The notes under the pieces: generated by a model
Told to the model about the DNA's origin: nothing
Databases searched by the model: none
The model's input: only the letters and a program-made list of their open reading frames with translations
Position numbers and translations under genes: made by a program
Shown here: piece after piece, positions 22,555-34,481 of the stretch
How positions within the stretch are numbered: the first letter of the stretch is position 1
How the letters are laid out: the number at the start of each line of letters is the position of its first letter
Assembly: GCA_964036045.1 (NCBI GenBank)
Contig: OZ038383.1
Coordinates: 39,372,294-39,436,293 of the forward strand
Source: Eutreptiella sp. 'Long Island Sound 2002'
Lineage: Eukaryota > Euglenozoa > Euglenophyceae > Eutreptiales > Eutreptiaceae
Reading direction: 5' to 3'
DNA: 64,000 nucleotides

Positions 22555-23955
22555 TTGAGTGTACTCTCTGTGGGGTGCCTGCCTGCTTTTCAGGAAAGTG
22601 AGTGGCCGCTTCAGTTGCCCCTCCCCTTCTCCCCGAGTAAGGTGGTCGTTGTGTTGCTGACAGTTGACTGGGCCCTATGTTCCAGGTTTAGTACAGTCTA
22701 GCGGGCGGTGCTACACTGTCATTGCATTTGCCCCGGCGCCAGTTACTCCCAAAGCCAGAACGCTACTACAATCCTGAGCAAATACCAAGGTTTTGCCAAT
22801 TTTTTTTAATTCGCAGCGTGATTAGGGTCTAATTTTGTGCTAATGCAAAAAAGAATTAACACAAAAAGATTGATTCAATTTCCACCAACAAGCCACAAAA
22901 GCGGCCGAGGTTTCGCAAAATTAGACAATTAATTAATTATTTACGACTATGACTCGGGGTGTCTCATCAGTTTACATTCTGCCTGATCACTGGTTGTGGC
23001 ACTTTTTGCTTCCTGTGTCATATTCCGTGTGATGGAATTGTTCACTCTCCGATGATTTTTTCCATCTCTTCCCTCTGAGGAAGCAATTGAACGACGCTGG
23101 CAGCACTTCGGGCAAGCTGATGTGGACTTATCCTGCGCAACAATTTTGAGCAATATCAACCCTGAGCGTAGTAGAGAGTGACAGGATGCATCCAGTGTTC
23201 ACCAAGAAATATCCATTCACAGAGCGCCAAGGTGAAGGCACTGCACAAAAAAAGCTTCACACAAAAATTTGTTTTTGCAAAACATAGATAAATGATGCAC
23301 AACATTTCTGGCCATATATGATGTTGTGGCTACGTAAAACAGGACATTCACAAACAAGCTGCAAGAATATTATTTTTTCCAATTTTTGGGGGCAAAAGCA
23401 AATTTTTCTATTTGTTGATTGTTTTTGAGCTTCGCAACAAATTTGTATTTTAAAGTTTTTCCCATTTGCTCGCTAGGCATATGAGGCATGCAGTGCAGCC
23501 ACCTCTAGGGAATGGCCCCTCTGGGCAGCCTGTGGAACCACGTGACTGACCAATGACGGTTGCCACAGCTGATGGAGGCATAGTGTGCTGGCACCATAGC
23601 ACTGTAGCAATCGGTGATGTGCCCAAAGAGTGGATATTGGCAAGGTTCAAGGCAGGTGGCCAGGTTTGAGGCAGGGGTGTGCTCAAGGACCACCCCCTGT
23701 AGTTGTTTTTACCGAGGACAGTGCTTAAGGACAGCTGTAGTTATTGGCCACCCGCTGGTGGTCAGCAGCAACAGTTGGTGGCTAAGTGCCAATTTCTAGC
23801 ATATAGTGGCCCAAATTTTGTTCATTAAGCACTGACTCGTACCAATTGCTGTGGGTTGAATGCTACTTGTTGTCAGGTTATGGTGCGTGGTGTTTGCCAC
23901 TAGCCAATTGCTGTTGGTATTCGTTGCCTGAGCTATCAAACGGCTGCTGCACCAT
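22555..23955. other. AT-richer spacer, no secure gene
   Basis: Contains AT-rich islands near 22800-22940 (TTTTTTTTAATTCGC, TTAATTAATTATTTAC) and 23270-23460. The best frame is minus 22947-23159 (70 residues, with C-P-K-C), which is too short to support. No repeat seen. Confidence 0.35.
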
Positions 23956-24246
23956 GTGACCTGTTTGGTGAGGCACACAGGAACAACTTTTCCCCTCCAT
24001 TATGGATGGTTCAAGTTCAAGAGTTGTGTACAAGACATAGTAAAAGTCAAAGTAAAAGTCAAAGCTAAAGTGGGCCAACATGATATTGTTACCCACATTC
24101 ATCAAATTGTAGCAAAGCAGGAGTACAGGTACTTTTATATCTTGCCAGTGACCAAGACTGTCACCACCAACCCCCCGGAGACCAATACCAAACAGTATGG
24201 GCCCAAGGCTCTGGCCATGCAGGCAAAAATGTGGGATGGCAAATGA
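23956..24246 (+). CDS. Hypothetical small ORF with Lys-Val repeats
   Basis: A 96-residue frame. The middle reads VKVKVKVKAKVGQHD, encoded by an imperfect AAAGTCAAAGTA hexamer/dodecamer repeat at about 24040-24070. The second half is hydrophilic with aromatic residues (QIVAKQEYRYFYILPVTKTV, then QYGPKALAMQAKMWDGK). It could be an exon of a neighbouring gene. No family recognised and no neighbour that helps. Confidence 0.2.
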   Translation: MTCLVRHTGTTFPLHYGWFKFKSCVQDIVKVKVKVKAKVGQHDIVTHIHQIVAKQEYRYFYILPVTKTVTTNPPETNTKQYGPKALAMQAKMWDGK

Positions 24247-25495
24247 AGGCCCTTAAACTTGGAGGTGAAATGCAAGAAGCTAGTGACATGCTGCTAGAAA
24301 CCCTATTCATGGGAGTCTTGCCTAGGGGTTCTGCCTAGGGCACACATGGACAGACCTCCAACAAGTAGTTTCGCCGGTCATACTTCTGAACTAACACCCC
24401 ACACTACAACTTGGATTGTTGCTCCAGCACTGTGTGCTACGTAGTGACGGCTAAGTTGTATGTTTGGGTGCATGTTTGTTGACTAGGGCTGGTCACTTTG
24501 GGGGTTATATCATGCAGTGTGTACATTGGCTGATACAATCAATTTTCATGGGTTGGGTTGTGGCATGTGCTGGTTGTGCTTGTATGGCACTTGGTTTGTG
24601 ACCAAGTTAATACTTTTCCAAGCATGTTGTGTGTGTGCCATGGGGTTGGATCTTAGGGTGTGACCACAAATACTTGCCGGTGTTTTCCCATGCCGCATGT
24701 GCTCCATAGAGGACAAGGAACGCCAACCATTCATCTTCTAGGAATGTGTAGATGGGTGCCCCAACATGTATGTGCACCAACAGCCCCCCAATCATGGTGC
24801 TTTGTGCAACCCTTGGGGCGCCATTTGTCACAGCCATCTCCTCTAGATCGTTGTGGCTTGTTGGACAAAGAACCACAGGCCTAAAAAACCCGTGCTCCGT
24901 GAGCCGATGCAATGCCCCAAAGGTGAATGAAGCATGGTAATTGTCCTAGAGGAATTGCCGTGAGTACACAATTAATATTGAAATGCGGGGATTGGGGTTC
25001 ATGGGTTAGTTTGTCTTGTCAACTTTGGGGAATACAATAATGGTAATTGTCAACTATGGTAGTGCAGACGTGAAAGGGTGGAACCAACCCTAAACCAAAA
25101 CATACATCCGAACAGCTTGGCCTACGCTCTTTTTGTAGAATCCGCGAATGTGCAATCTATTTCATAGGGACCAACAACACATTTGCTAGTTTGTCGTCCC
25201 ACGCAAGTGCATGGTAGGTTTGAAAAACGCACATGCACTTCAGCTCCGAAAAGTGTTTGCAAAGATTCATGTCCAATAACGTGGCACATTGCAGGTGCAA
25301 AGCAAGCACAACATGCATGCAAAAACACACTGTAGAATTCTTGTGTCGCATGCCTATCAAAGTGCGCGGCGCCAAACTGTTGTGAAAGTGCCTTCAAAAG
25401 TTCCTCTCAAGGTGGGAAAAGGGTGCCCCCTGGGCTGCCTGCTAAGCTAAGGCAATGGGATCAACCGCAAGTGCCCACCAAAGTGCCTACAAAGC
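24247..25495. other. No secure gene
   Basis: Overlapping frames on opposite strands near 24600-24940 and 25120-25400 have no recognisable motif. Short AAAGTGCC-ACAAAG words recur between 25380 and 25600, at the edge of the segmental duplication. Confidence 0.35.
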
Positions 25496-26507
25496 TCGTG
25501 CAACAGGGATTGTGGCTTCGTGCCTGCAAAGGTGCTTGCAAAGGCACAAGCATAAACCGAGGGCGAAGTGTCCTCCAAAGGGCCCGCAAAAGTGCCTACA
25601 AAGATGCAGTGACAAAGCATCCAGTGGTATGCCTATCAAAACGGGGACAAACATGCATGCAAATGGCATGGTTAGACAACATGCTTTGCTACATGTTGTG
25701 CCTATGTGCCGTTGGTGTTCATCATATGCGTCCGTATAGCTTGGCCCACATTCTACAAAAATATTTGCAGGCTTGAGTGCACATCTTCACCATGGAACCA
25801 GCTAGTTGGCAAATATGTCGAATAGTTTGTGGCAGAATGCATGGTCCGCCAACAGCACGCATGCATTTGGTGCCCCAATGCCCGCTGCACTGCAAACCAT
25901 TTTGTGGACAACAAGCCGTGGATACCTAGCATCATATATTTTTTATATCTCCATGGTGAGGGAGACCATGGAGACTAGCCATTGGCAACACTAAGTAATT
26001 GCCTTAGCCAATGAGTGATGTAGATGCTACGGGGCGAGGGCCAGTCCACAGGGGGCTTCCACAGGCGGCAACTCTTGAACCCGCCCCCTTCACCCCCAAA
26101 AGAGCCAAAATGGTCATATGGTTCACAGGGCAATTGGTTGAAATTTGGCGCCAAAGGTGCCGGAATTTTTTTTCGCTTCCGATGCAGGTTAAAAAATTTG
26201 TTTTTACCCAAGATGCGTAAACTCAAAACTCTCCAAATTTCACGAGGAATCCATATATGTACTTAGGCGGCTCTAAGCGAGTCACAAATGGTTGCCGAAA
26301 ATGAGCCAGAGCGTCCATTTTCAAAACTCACTATACACCCCCCTTTTTTCACACTGTTTGGTTGCTGTGTCGAATCAAGTGTGTCACTGCATAGTACCAC
26401 GTTGCTGCAGAGAGATGTGTACATCACACACAGTGTACGGAACATGTATTAACCTGTGTACCTACATAGGGTCATTAGAACCTATTTCTTTCACATGCTC
26501 TTTTTGT
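25496..26507 (+). repeat. Segmental duplication, copy 1 (uninterrupted)
   Basis: This 1.01-kb segment is nearly identical to 33732-35845 except for one 1.1-kb insertion there and a few small indels (for example CCTATCAAAACGGGGACA here against CCTACGGGGACA there). Similarity begins at TCGTGCAACAGGGATTGTGG and ends at CATGCTCTTTTTGT in both. It contains a hairpin, CTCCATGGT-GAGGG-AGACCATGGAG-like, near 25950-25978. The frame 25455-25776 is conserved only because the DNA is; I do not claim a protein. This copy supplies the empty site for the transposon in copy 2. Confidence 0.9.
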
Positions 26508-27120
26508 TCTGTTATTTACCTGTTGGATACACCATACGAGCATGTTTGTAATGCATATTGGCAACAAGAACGCTTTGTTGTTCCAAAATTCCCCTACTAC
26601 TCGCACATTTTACTATGTTTGCTGTATTGCCTCCTGTACTACCCCGCAATGCTTGAATATTATTTCTTTGTACAAATTGCTTATTCATACCATGATTTAT
26701 GGAGTTTGTGTTCTAGAACGCTCTGCAGAGCGTTCTTTCAACTAAAATCCATTCAAAGACCCCCATGGAATTGTTCTACAACGTTACGTTTGCCCCTGTT
26801 GTTTGGTTTGTTGTTGAGTGTGGCCAAAAGTTGTAGCACCCATGACTTCAATATTGTGAGCGCCCTTGCCGATGTCGTGTTGTTGCCGTCTACTGAGGGG
26901 TACTTCAATTGACAAAGACAATTTTGGGTTATCTTACTGCTTGGCATCTTGGTCATTTATTGCTTGGATGCTGCATTATCTCAACTACCACGACGTATGG
27001 TGCTTGTGCGCACCGAATGTCATTATGAATACCGTTCAAAACTGTAACATGGGTGAAGAACGCTTTGCACAGTGTTCTTTAGCAAAATCTCCTCAATAAT
27101 CTTCGCATTTTACTGGCGTA
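26508..27120. other. Spacer with palindromic 22-mers
   Basis: The frame 26292-26912 (206 residues) straddles the end of the duplication and is rich in Tyr, Cys and Leu as expected of T-rich DNA; I do not support it. The notable items are two palindromes, AGAACGCTCTGCAGAGCGTTCT at 26715-26736 written here only by its half AGAACGCTCTG, and a weaker one at 27058-27079. Confidence 0.4.
26715..26736. repeat. Perfect 22-bp palindrome, member of a dispersed set
   Basis: The half-site AGAACGCTCTG is followed by its exact reverse complement. Related palindromes occur at 27058-27079 (AGAACGCTTTG half), 29999-30020, about 30065-30090, 31548-31570 (AAACGCTCTGCAGAGCGTTC) and 32607-32626 (TTCTCTGCAGAGTGTTC). 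All fall between 26.7 and 32.7 kb, around and within module copy B. They may be protein-binding sites, hairpin transcripts or relics of a tiny foldback repeat. Confidence 0.7.
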
Positions 27121-27499
27121 CTTGCTATCTCTTTTGCTGCTCCCGTTCTGGCCTGCTGGACATCAAGAACACCCTTGTCCCAAAACTGTTCCTGGTATCG
27201 GAGTCAACGGACTCCTAGGTTGTGGGGCAACACCTACCCAAGTACTTGTGCACCTCATGGGTCCCCTGGCAGCTGCACAATGGATCACAAGCCATTCCGT
27301 TACCGTCAACTATGCCGGACTACTCTGGCGTGGAGGAGATCATTGGACATGCTGATCAGGACGACGGAACAAGTGGGGGACTTGGAGGTGTCGTACAGTA
27401 GGTATGTGGGCTTTGGGGTGATGCAAGGACTAGGCACTCGCTTGGCGATGTTCAACAGGCATGGTTAGCATCAAAAAAGAGTGGGGCATCACCCCCCCC

Positions 27500-29505
27500 C
27501 ACTGGTACTCCCCCCTTTGCAAAGAGGCATTCAACCTGTAGCGTTTGATGCACACACGTTACAAGCCCAGGGCTTGCCGTCCTGCAGATGATGTTCCTAT
27601 GTCTAGGTGAGTGAAGAGGAAACTCCCCCACTTGGGAGCTTGTACGTATAATGTTGGCAGCACCCATCAACGTGCTTGCTTGATGGCTCAGGATCTCTCG
27701 GACCTGGTTAAACAATTCCAACATATTGTTTGGTTTGACAATTTCTATCATCGCTGGTTTGCTCTTTCGCCCCATTCCCCCAACCGGAGCCTCAACTGTA
27801 CTGCCATGGCTTTGTTACAGCTGCGCAGTGACTTGGACATTTTCCCTGGGTATCCCAAGTTGGATGCATTGAAGCAATGTCTCCCTGTGGTTGCTCGGAG
27901 GTTACGTGACTCTTTCCTAGGGTTGTGTGACGCCAAAAAGACTTTGCTGCAAGGGCCCATTGAGGCAAAAGATATTTATGCCCCCTTGGATTGCAGACGA
28001 ATAAGTGTTCCTTGTTTGCAATGGAAATCTTTTTTCCTGACAAACCTCACCCAACCAAATTTGGTAGCTTTAGTCCACGTGTTGGTTGAGGTGCGGCAGC
28101 AGAGTAACAAAGTGTTACCAATCCTCGTGGTTGAAAACATCCACTATCGCCTATATAAGATGATGTACAGCAAGTCGTATGCCCAGCACAATCTTGCTCT
28201 TTTTTTTAAACGGATGTCTGGTGTTGTACGGGGCGTGGCACCCTTATAAGTATGCGGTTACTGCTTGCTACAGTCGCTTTTTCCCTTGTTTGTATTCTGG
28301 ACACAAGGTAGACTACCCTCAGGTACGGAGGTGTCCCCACATCCCAAGCTTGTTTGTATGGAGAGAGTTATGGCTGCTCTCGTGGTTCCGGTTAGTTCAT
28401 GTAAGCCGGCCTTGGAGCGCCTTAAGGCGTCCACCGGTGACACACGTCCTGATATGTCCGAAAGACCACAAACCACCATTGCCTTAGTCAAAGGCACGGT
28501 TGTATTACTCCGTGCCCTATTCCTCTCTGGTTTTTCGGTTCGCAACTGCAACTGGGCAAACCAACAGAACTCGGATGATGCCTTGCAGGCCGCTCATTAT
28601 GCGTTCCACATTCTTGTCCACCTGTGTTGGGCGGTTGAGCACACCACGGAGTATGTTCGCACTCGGTGGGTGTCTTTCTTGTTTTGGGGTCGGTGGGATC
28701 AAACAATACCAGGGAAATGCCATTCCGAGGAGATGGGTGAGGCTTTGTTGGCCCGTTTGGTTGAGAAGCTGCGGTTGAACCCCAACATTAGTTCTTTGGA
28801 TGATTGTTTTGATCTTTTTTTACTCACACTAGCAGCACGCACCGACCTTAAGGACTGTCATGGCTCCCACTTGCAGAATGACACAATCAAGTTGGTACGA
28901 CTCAACCTTAGTAGTTTTGTACGCCAAATTAGTGATGGTAAGTTAGTATCCCCCGTGTTGTGGAAGTCAAAGGTGAAAACAGTTAAGGTTATGGATGAAC
29001 GGCCTGGTTTCCCCCGGTTTCCTATTAGTTTGTACCATGACATGTCGATTGATCATTTGCAAGACCCGTTGCAACGGACACTACAAACCCTTGTGAAACC
29101 TGTTAGTATATCACAGGATTGCATGGATGCACTACAACAAGACACACCCCATCGGTTGTTGGCACAACAGGCTAGCCATAACACCGCATGTGACACCATC
29201 CTCCGTCAACGCCAACCACAACGCTATGTTGGTAGAAACGTGTCCATGCCACAGGCTGTCCGCCCTGAACGGTCCGCCCGAGGATGCACCTGCACGCGAC
29301 CCTGCCCCCCCTCCCTCCTCCTGCACACAACTTTGATGACCTTCCAGATGAGCTTGTAGGAATTCCTGAGGTATACGAGGGTGATGACGCAACCTCCGCC
29401 GTTGAGGCTCCCCCTGTTGCACTTACGGTGTCCAGTGATCCATCTGTGCCGTCCGTGTTGGTTTTGGAAGGGGGGGGGGGCAGATGTCATTCCTGTACAT
29501 GATGA
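27500..29505 (+). pseudogene. Module copy B, ORF1: WFD-box / HPYKY-box element protein
   Basis: The longer and better-preserved copy. One frame covers 27611-28249 and 28265-29359. The small region 28200-28285 reads correctly in another frame (LYGAWHPYKYAVTACYSRFF), so two compensating shifts occur at T runs (CTTTTTTTTAAACG; GCTTTTTCCC). Landmarks: HIVWFDNFYHRWF at about 27720, APLDCRRISVPCLQWKSFFL, ENIHYRLYKMMYS, the HPYKY box, PHPKLVCMERVM, and TRWVSFLFWGRWDQ. The acidic end, FDDLPDELVGIPEVYEGDD, lies one frame over after a C-rich run near 29305. Apart from the shifts it is about 650 residues. The chain of conserved aromatic and acidic boxes is transposase- or recombinase-like in style, but no DDE triad is proven and I name no family. 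Confidence 0.55.
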
Positions 29506-29669
29506 ATAGACCAACTTACACCAGCCCCCCTCTTTTTTGGGGGGAGGTGGGAAAATATAAGCACCAGGCCTGTCAAACCACTGCGTTGTTGAGTTTTGCT
29601 GTTTCCTTGCTCCCTATTTGGATTGTTTAAGTCGTTCTTTTTGCCACGGCAAGCCGGACAGCCACCCTA

Positions 29670-32498
29670 GTGCTCACACCACACGACACATCGCAACCGG
29701 ACAGCGCTTGGATGTCACTTAGCCAAGCAGTAGCTGGACTGAAGCCAGCAGGAGTACCTGCAGGCAAGCCGTTGAAGCAGCGCATTGGACAGGATCTCAC
29801 AGAGTACATGGAGCGCGGGTTGGTCAGAGTGCGGGTCACACAACTACGATTCGATGTGCACCTTCAACATGGGCAAACGAGGAAGCGTGATGACAAGGAG
29901 GTGGCGAAACAGCTGGCATCTTTGAAGCAAAATCCCCTTCTGAAGTTGATCACCATTGTGGCCTGGCAAGATGAAGGTACATGAACGACTTCCCCACCAA
30001 GAACGCTTTGTAGAGCGTTGTGGTTCCATTTTGTGCTTAATAGAGGTTACTAGAGGTAGTTTCGTCAACAAAGCGCCGTGCACAGCGTTGCGGAGCAATT
30101 TCTCGGTGTCAACATGTGTAATATGTTTGTGCTGCAATCAAAACCCTGTAGCATTGTTGAATTGTCACCGGCATCAGTTCTATCACTGTTCCCATGTACG
30201 TGGTGCGGTCTGGGTCCTTGGTGGGCAGCACATATGTACGGCTCTTCAAACCTTGCAAGCAAAGTACCTCCAGGCTGGCAAGGCGTTACCGGTATGGCTA
30301 TCCCATGGGAATTGCGACATGATCAAAGAGGACACGAAGCTATCCATCAGGTAGCAGATCGCAGGGGACCACAATGCGGTGCCACATAGCTGTTTTTCGC
30401 TTAGACTGTCAGAAATTGGAAACCGGATATGGGATGAGCTAAATGCGTGTGGCAACATGGAGGAGAAGGAAGCCCTTCATCAGGCCTTACGAAAAGCCGG
30501 AAAATCGGATAAGTCGGCATGTCCAGTATGCACTGACGTGAATGAGATCGAGTACACATTACTTGCTTGCCCAATGTAAGGTTATTACCTATTGCTTTGC
30601 AAAATGCAGTATTCAAGGCCTGGACACCTTTGGTCGAAGGCGTGGTGGCTACGAGGAACGAGATCAGTGGGGCACTCGCGGACCTTGAGAGACAGGCGAG
30701 GACTAAGATATGCAGCAAAGCTTCCCAACCACGTTTGGACAAAAGACATTCTCTAGAATGTTCTGGGACTGATGTGATATTAAATGACACCTTGAAAACT
30801 GTCTTCGATCGGCAGAACGATCTGCAAAGTGTTGTGGACAAGTTTTGCTTTATAACTAGCATTCTTTTGCCATTTTGCATTTCAGTGATCACCTGCACTA
30901 CTCTGAGCCCATGCCTTGGGCTGCAGCTGGACCAATATTTCAAGGTCGTGTCTCTTTTGAGGTCGGACAAGGTAAAAGTGAGTGGACTGGCAAGACTATG
31001 CCGTGGACTGAAGAAGGACAGAGCCTGGGAGATTATCTGGATGCATCCGGAGAACGGTATCGTACATGAGACTAGAAGTATGCCTATCTGCTGATTTTCT
31101 CGTTCTCGTGGTATTATAGTGAAAGTCCTGATTTTCTGTGATATTTTCCATGCAGAAATTGAATTCGAGATGTTGCGTATCCGAAAAATGCTGAGGAGTG
31201 CCATTGTGGTGAAGGTTAACACACGCCGATGGCGCTGGTCACAGTCTACCCCAAGGTGCAGTGTAGAAATGCCCGTTGTGGAGTGCAGAGGAGTGGAAGG
31301 TTGTCAGGACTGCCTTGTCCAAGCTTGTGCCAACAGCTGACGTGGAGCCCACTGGCGACATGGTGGTTGTCCTCCGGAACATGGGAACTCAGGCCACAAA
31401 TGAGGACGATGATGATACAGGTACAAAAATCCTTATTGCGCCCGTCGTCGAGGGCTGTGGTGTGCCAGCTACCTTCGTAGCAAGACCTTACGCAGCGGGG
31501 TGTTCCATTCCTTGTCGATTGTGCAATCAATAGCCGATTTTGTCGCCGAAACGCTCTGCAGAGCGTTCTTCCTCCGGATTCGATTAAAATTGGTCTGTTT
31601 GACCGTGTTTTGATCGTAGATTCTTTGGGAACTGGGAACAGATGGTAGAGAGGACATTCATCCCGTGATTGGCAAGTTGCTAATCAAATACGCACCTATT
31701 TGCATTGCTAGCAAGCTTGGGGACGTGCAACACATTGGTCACTCGCTGAAGGACCTGGACGCAACTGAGGGATGGCAGTGGACGTAGGTATACGATCGAT
31801 CGACAAGCCACAGTGTGTATCGATACTCCGAACGACTGGCGCTGATAGGCACACCAAACAAAATGACTGTAAAGGTCCCAAACTACATCAAGATCAATCA
31901 GGGGTCGTGCACATCTCAAATCAGTATTGGCCTTGCTCGATAGTTGTTGCAAGTGCTTGGTATCGTGCCACCGCCACAGTGGGCCCCCGGTGAGGAGCCT
32001 TGGATTCTCTGCTCCACCCCACATCATCAGTTGCCCGCCCAGCCGTGTAATGGACTGGTTATGAATATCAACATGGGTGTGGGATACAATGGAGAGCTGT
32101 CTGGTGTGCAGTTTTTCATCTCTGATAGCCGGGACACAATGCAGGAACTAGATGCCTTGTACATCATTGGCTGGGGTAGATGGATGAAGGATATTGTCAA
32201 TGGGATGCTGGTTGCGGTGAAGAAAGTGAAATGCGAGGAGAGTGATGACGATGTGGATAAAATTGGTGAGGATGACCACAACTGCTTGGAGCCTCAGAAG
32301 AGCACCACACCAGCAAAAAGGAAAAGACAGAGCCAGGAGCAAGATGCCACGGATGACAAGGATGACCGCTCCACTTCCGGCAGTGGTGGTGGAAACAAGC
32401 CCTTCAAACCTCCAGGGAGCCTGGATTGGTTCCAGAATAGGGTGAAGGGTGCAACAACTGCCAAACCAAAGCCCAAGGCAGCGAGTAAGAAGAAGTAA
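29670..32498 (+). pseudogene. Module copy B, ORF2: GDHNA-box protein with acidic/basic tail
   Basis: The first frame, 29670-29984, holds LRFDVHLQHGQTRKRDDKEV and ends in VAWQDEGT. The next, near 30260-30579, reads LPVWLSHGNCDMIK, a TAG stop at 30351, then QIAGDHNAVPHS and LHQALRKAGKSDK. A one-base shift leads into 30567-31094 with PNVRLLPIALQNAVFKAW and EIIWMHPENGIV. The last piece, 31944-32498, reads ELDALYIIGWGRWMKDIVNG, then an acidic run (CEESDDDVDKIGEDD), a basic patch (TPAKRKRQ) and a Lys-rich end. Order and spacing match ORF2-A. Nuclear localisation is likely from the tail. The stop and shifts mean the copy is probably dead unless some breaks are introns. Confidence 0.5.
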
Positions 32499-33731
32499 TG
32501 GGTGCTGCACGAGTCTGTTTTTGTTCGTTTGACTGTCTTGGCCCCCGTGTTCCAACAAGTAGTGGTTTGCGACATGGTATGCTTTCTTTTTTTTTTTTGA
32601 GTTTTCAATTCTCTGCAGAGTGTTCTTGAGTGGATTTGCATTTTTAAAGTGCTATATTGGTGCATTTTTCTATGTTATTTCTCATCAACAATACACACAG
32701 GTGTGAGGTTTGACTACGTGATCTTCAATATGTATTCATTCACAAGGTTCATTGTCTTTGTTACCGCACCCTTTTTGTTCAACAAACAATACCGCTTGAG
32801 CATCCCTACGTGTATCAACGTACTATGTACTGTCCACTGCTTGCCTGTGTTTGCTTGGTACCCTGCACTTTTCATTTTCACGTGAATCATAGGTTGCTAA
32901 GCAACCACACACAACCAGCGTGTAGAGTGGTGCCAAACAGGCACTCCACAATAGATGATGGTTTCATTGATCATAAAACCGTCAATACAGATTGGTGGTT
33001 TATAAACACCACACAGGTATGTCACTGACAGGGGGGGGGGGGTTCAACACTAGGTTTTCCTCACTACACTGTGAAACGTGGATGTGGAACATTAAAATTT
33101 TGATGGGACCCTTAGGTTTGAAAACACATTATTCCCCCAAACAGGGGTTACGGGAACCATTTCAAAATGCAGTGCCCCACAAGGCCCCTTTAAAAACCGT
33201 GATTTTCCCCTATGGGCCGAAACGCTCTTGGGTTTCGGCCAACCACTCGCTTAGAGCCGCCGCGTAAGATGTATGCAAAACATAAACATCTTTTCTCACC
33301 ACTAATCTCCCCACGCCGGGATCGCATCTCTTTCCCCGATGGATAATTTTTTGTTTTCCCCCACATGTTTGTGAAAGAAAATGCTCAAAATTTAATGATT
33401 CACACATTTCAAGTATCAAACATATTTGTGAAAACACGTGAGTCAGTGAGTCATCCCTACTTTGGGGCTTTTGACACAGCGGGGTTTATGTATCTCATTT
33501 GCATCCCCGCTTCAGGGACCCCCAAGACGGTAGGGGATATGTAGCCTTTTCTCATTTCCATCCCCACAATGGGCTATGGAGCCAAATCGATGTTTTTGCT
33601 CCATTGTTGTATGTGAGGGGGTGGGGTTGAGGCACGTGTGGTGATAGTCGATCGACAAGCATCCCATATTGGCTTGGTTACAAAACCCCTTGAGATGCAA
33701 AATCCACATCACCCAACACCTCTTGTGCAAA
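32499..33731. other. No recognisable gene
   Basis: T-rich flank of module copy B with a T run near 32590, the last 22-mer palindrome relative at 32607-32626, and a G homopolymer (~12) at 33030-33041. Short frames only. TTTGCATCCCCGCTTCAGGG near 33500 faintly recalls the TTTGGGGACATTCC block of repeat R1. Confidence 0.35.
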
Positions 33732-34481
33732 TCGTGCAACAGGGATTGTGGCTTCGTGCCTGCAAAGGTGCTTGCAAAGGCACAAGCATAAACCGAGGGC
33801 GAAGTGTCTTCCAAAGGGCCCGCAAAAGTGCCTACAAAGATGTAGTGACAAAGCACCCAGTGGTATGCCTACGGGGACAAACATGCATGCAAATGGCATG
33901 GTTAGACAACATGCTTTGCTACATGTTGTGCCTACGTGCCGTTGGTGTTCAGCATATGCGTCCGTATAGCTTGGCCCACATTCTACAAAAAGGTTGCTTG
34001 AGTGCACATCTTCACCATGGAACCAGCTAGTTGGCAAATATGTCGAATAGTTTGTGGCAGAATGCATGGTCTGCCAACAGCACGCATGCATTTGGTGCCC
34101 CAATGCCCGCTGCACTGCAAACCATTTTGTGGACAACAAGCTGTGAATACCTAGCATCATAGATTTTTTATATCTCCATGGTGAGGGAGACCATGGAGAC
34201 TAGCCATTGGCAACACTAAGTAATAGCCTTAGCCAATGAGTGATGTAGATGCTATGGGGCGAGGGCCAGTCCACAGGGGGCTTCCACAGGCGGCAACTCT
34301 TGAACCCGCCCCCTTCACCCCCAAAAGAGCCAAAATGGTCATATGGTTCACAGGGCAATTGGTTGAAATTTGGCGCCAAAGGTGCCGGAATTTTTTTTCG
34401 CTTCCGATGCAGGTTAAAAAATTTGTTTTTACCCAAGATGCGTAAACTCAAAACTCTCCAAATTTCACGAGGAATCCATAT

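Noticed and set aside
26292-26912. 206-residue + ORF.
   Set aside because: It straddles the breakpoint of the segmental duplication, and its Cys/Tyr/Leu-rich content follows from T-rich DNA.
29973-30353. Intron in ORF2-B with acceptor ending GTAGCAG.
   Set aside because: The upstream frame is similar to ORF2-A right through this point (LPVWLSHGNCDMIK against LPDWLNHVYHEEIK), so the TAG at 30351 is more likely a nonsense mutation than a splice site.
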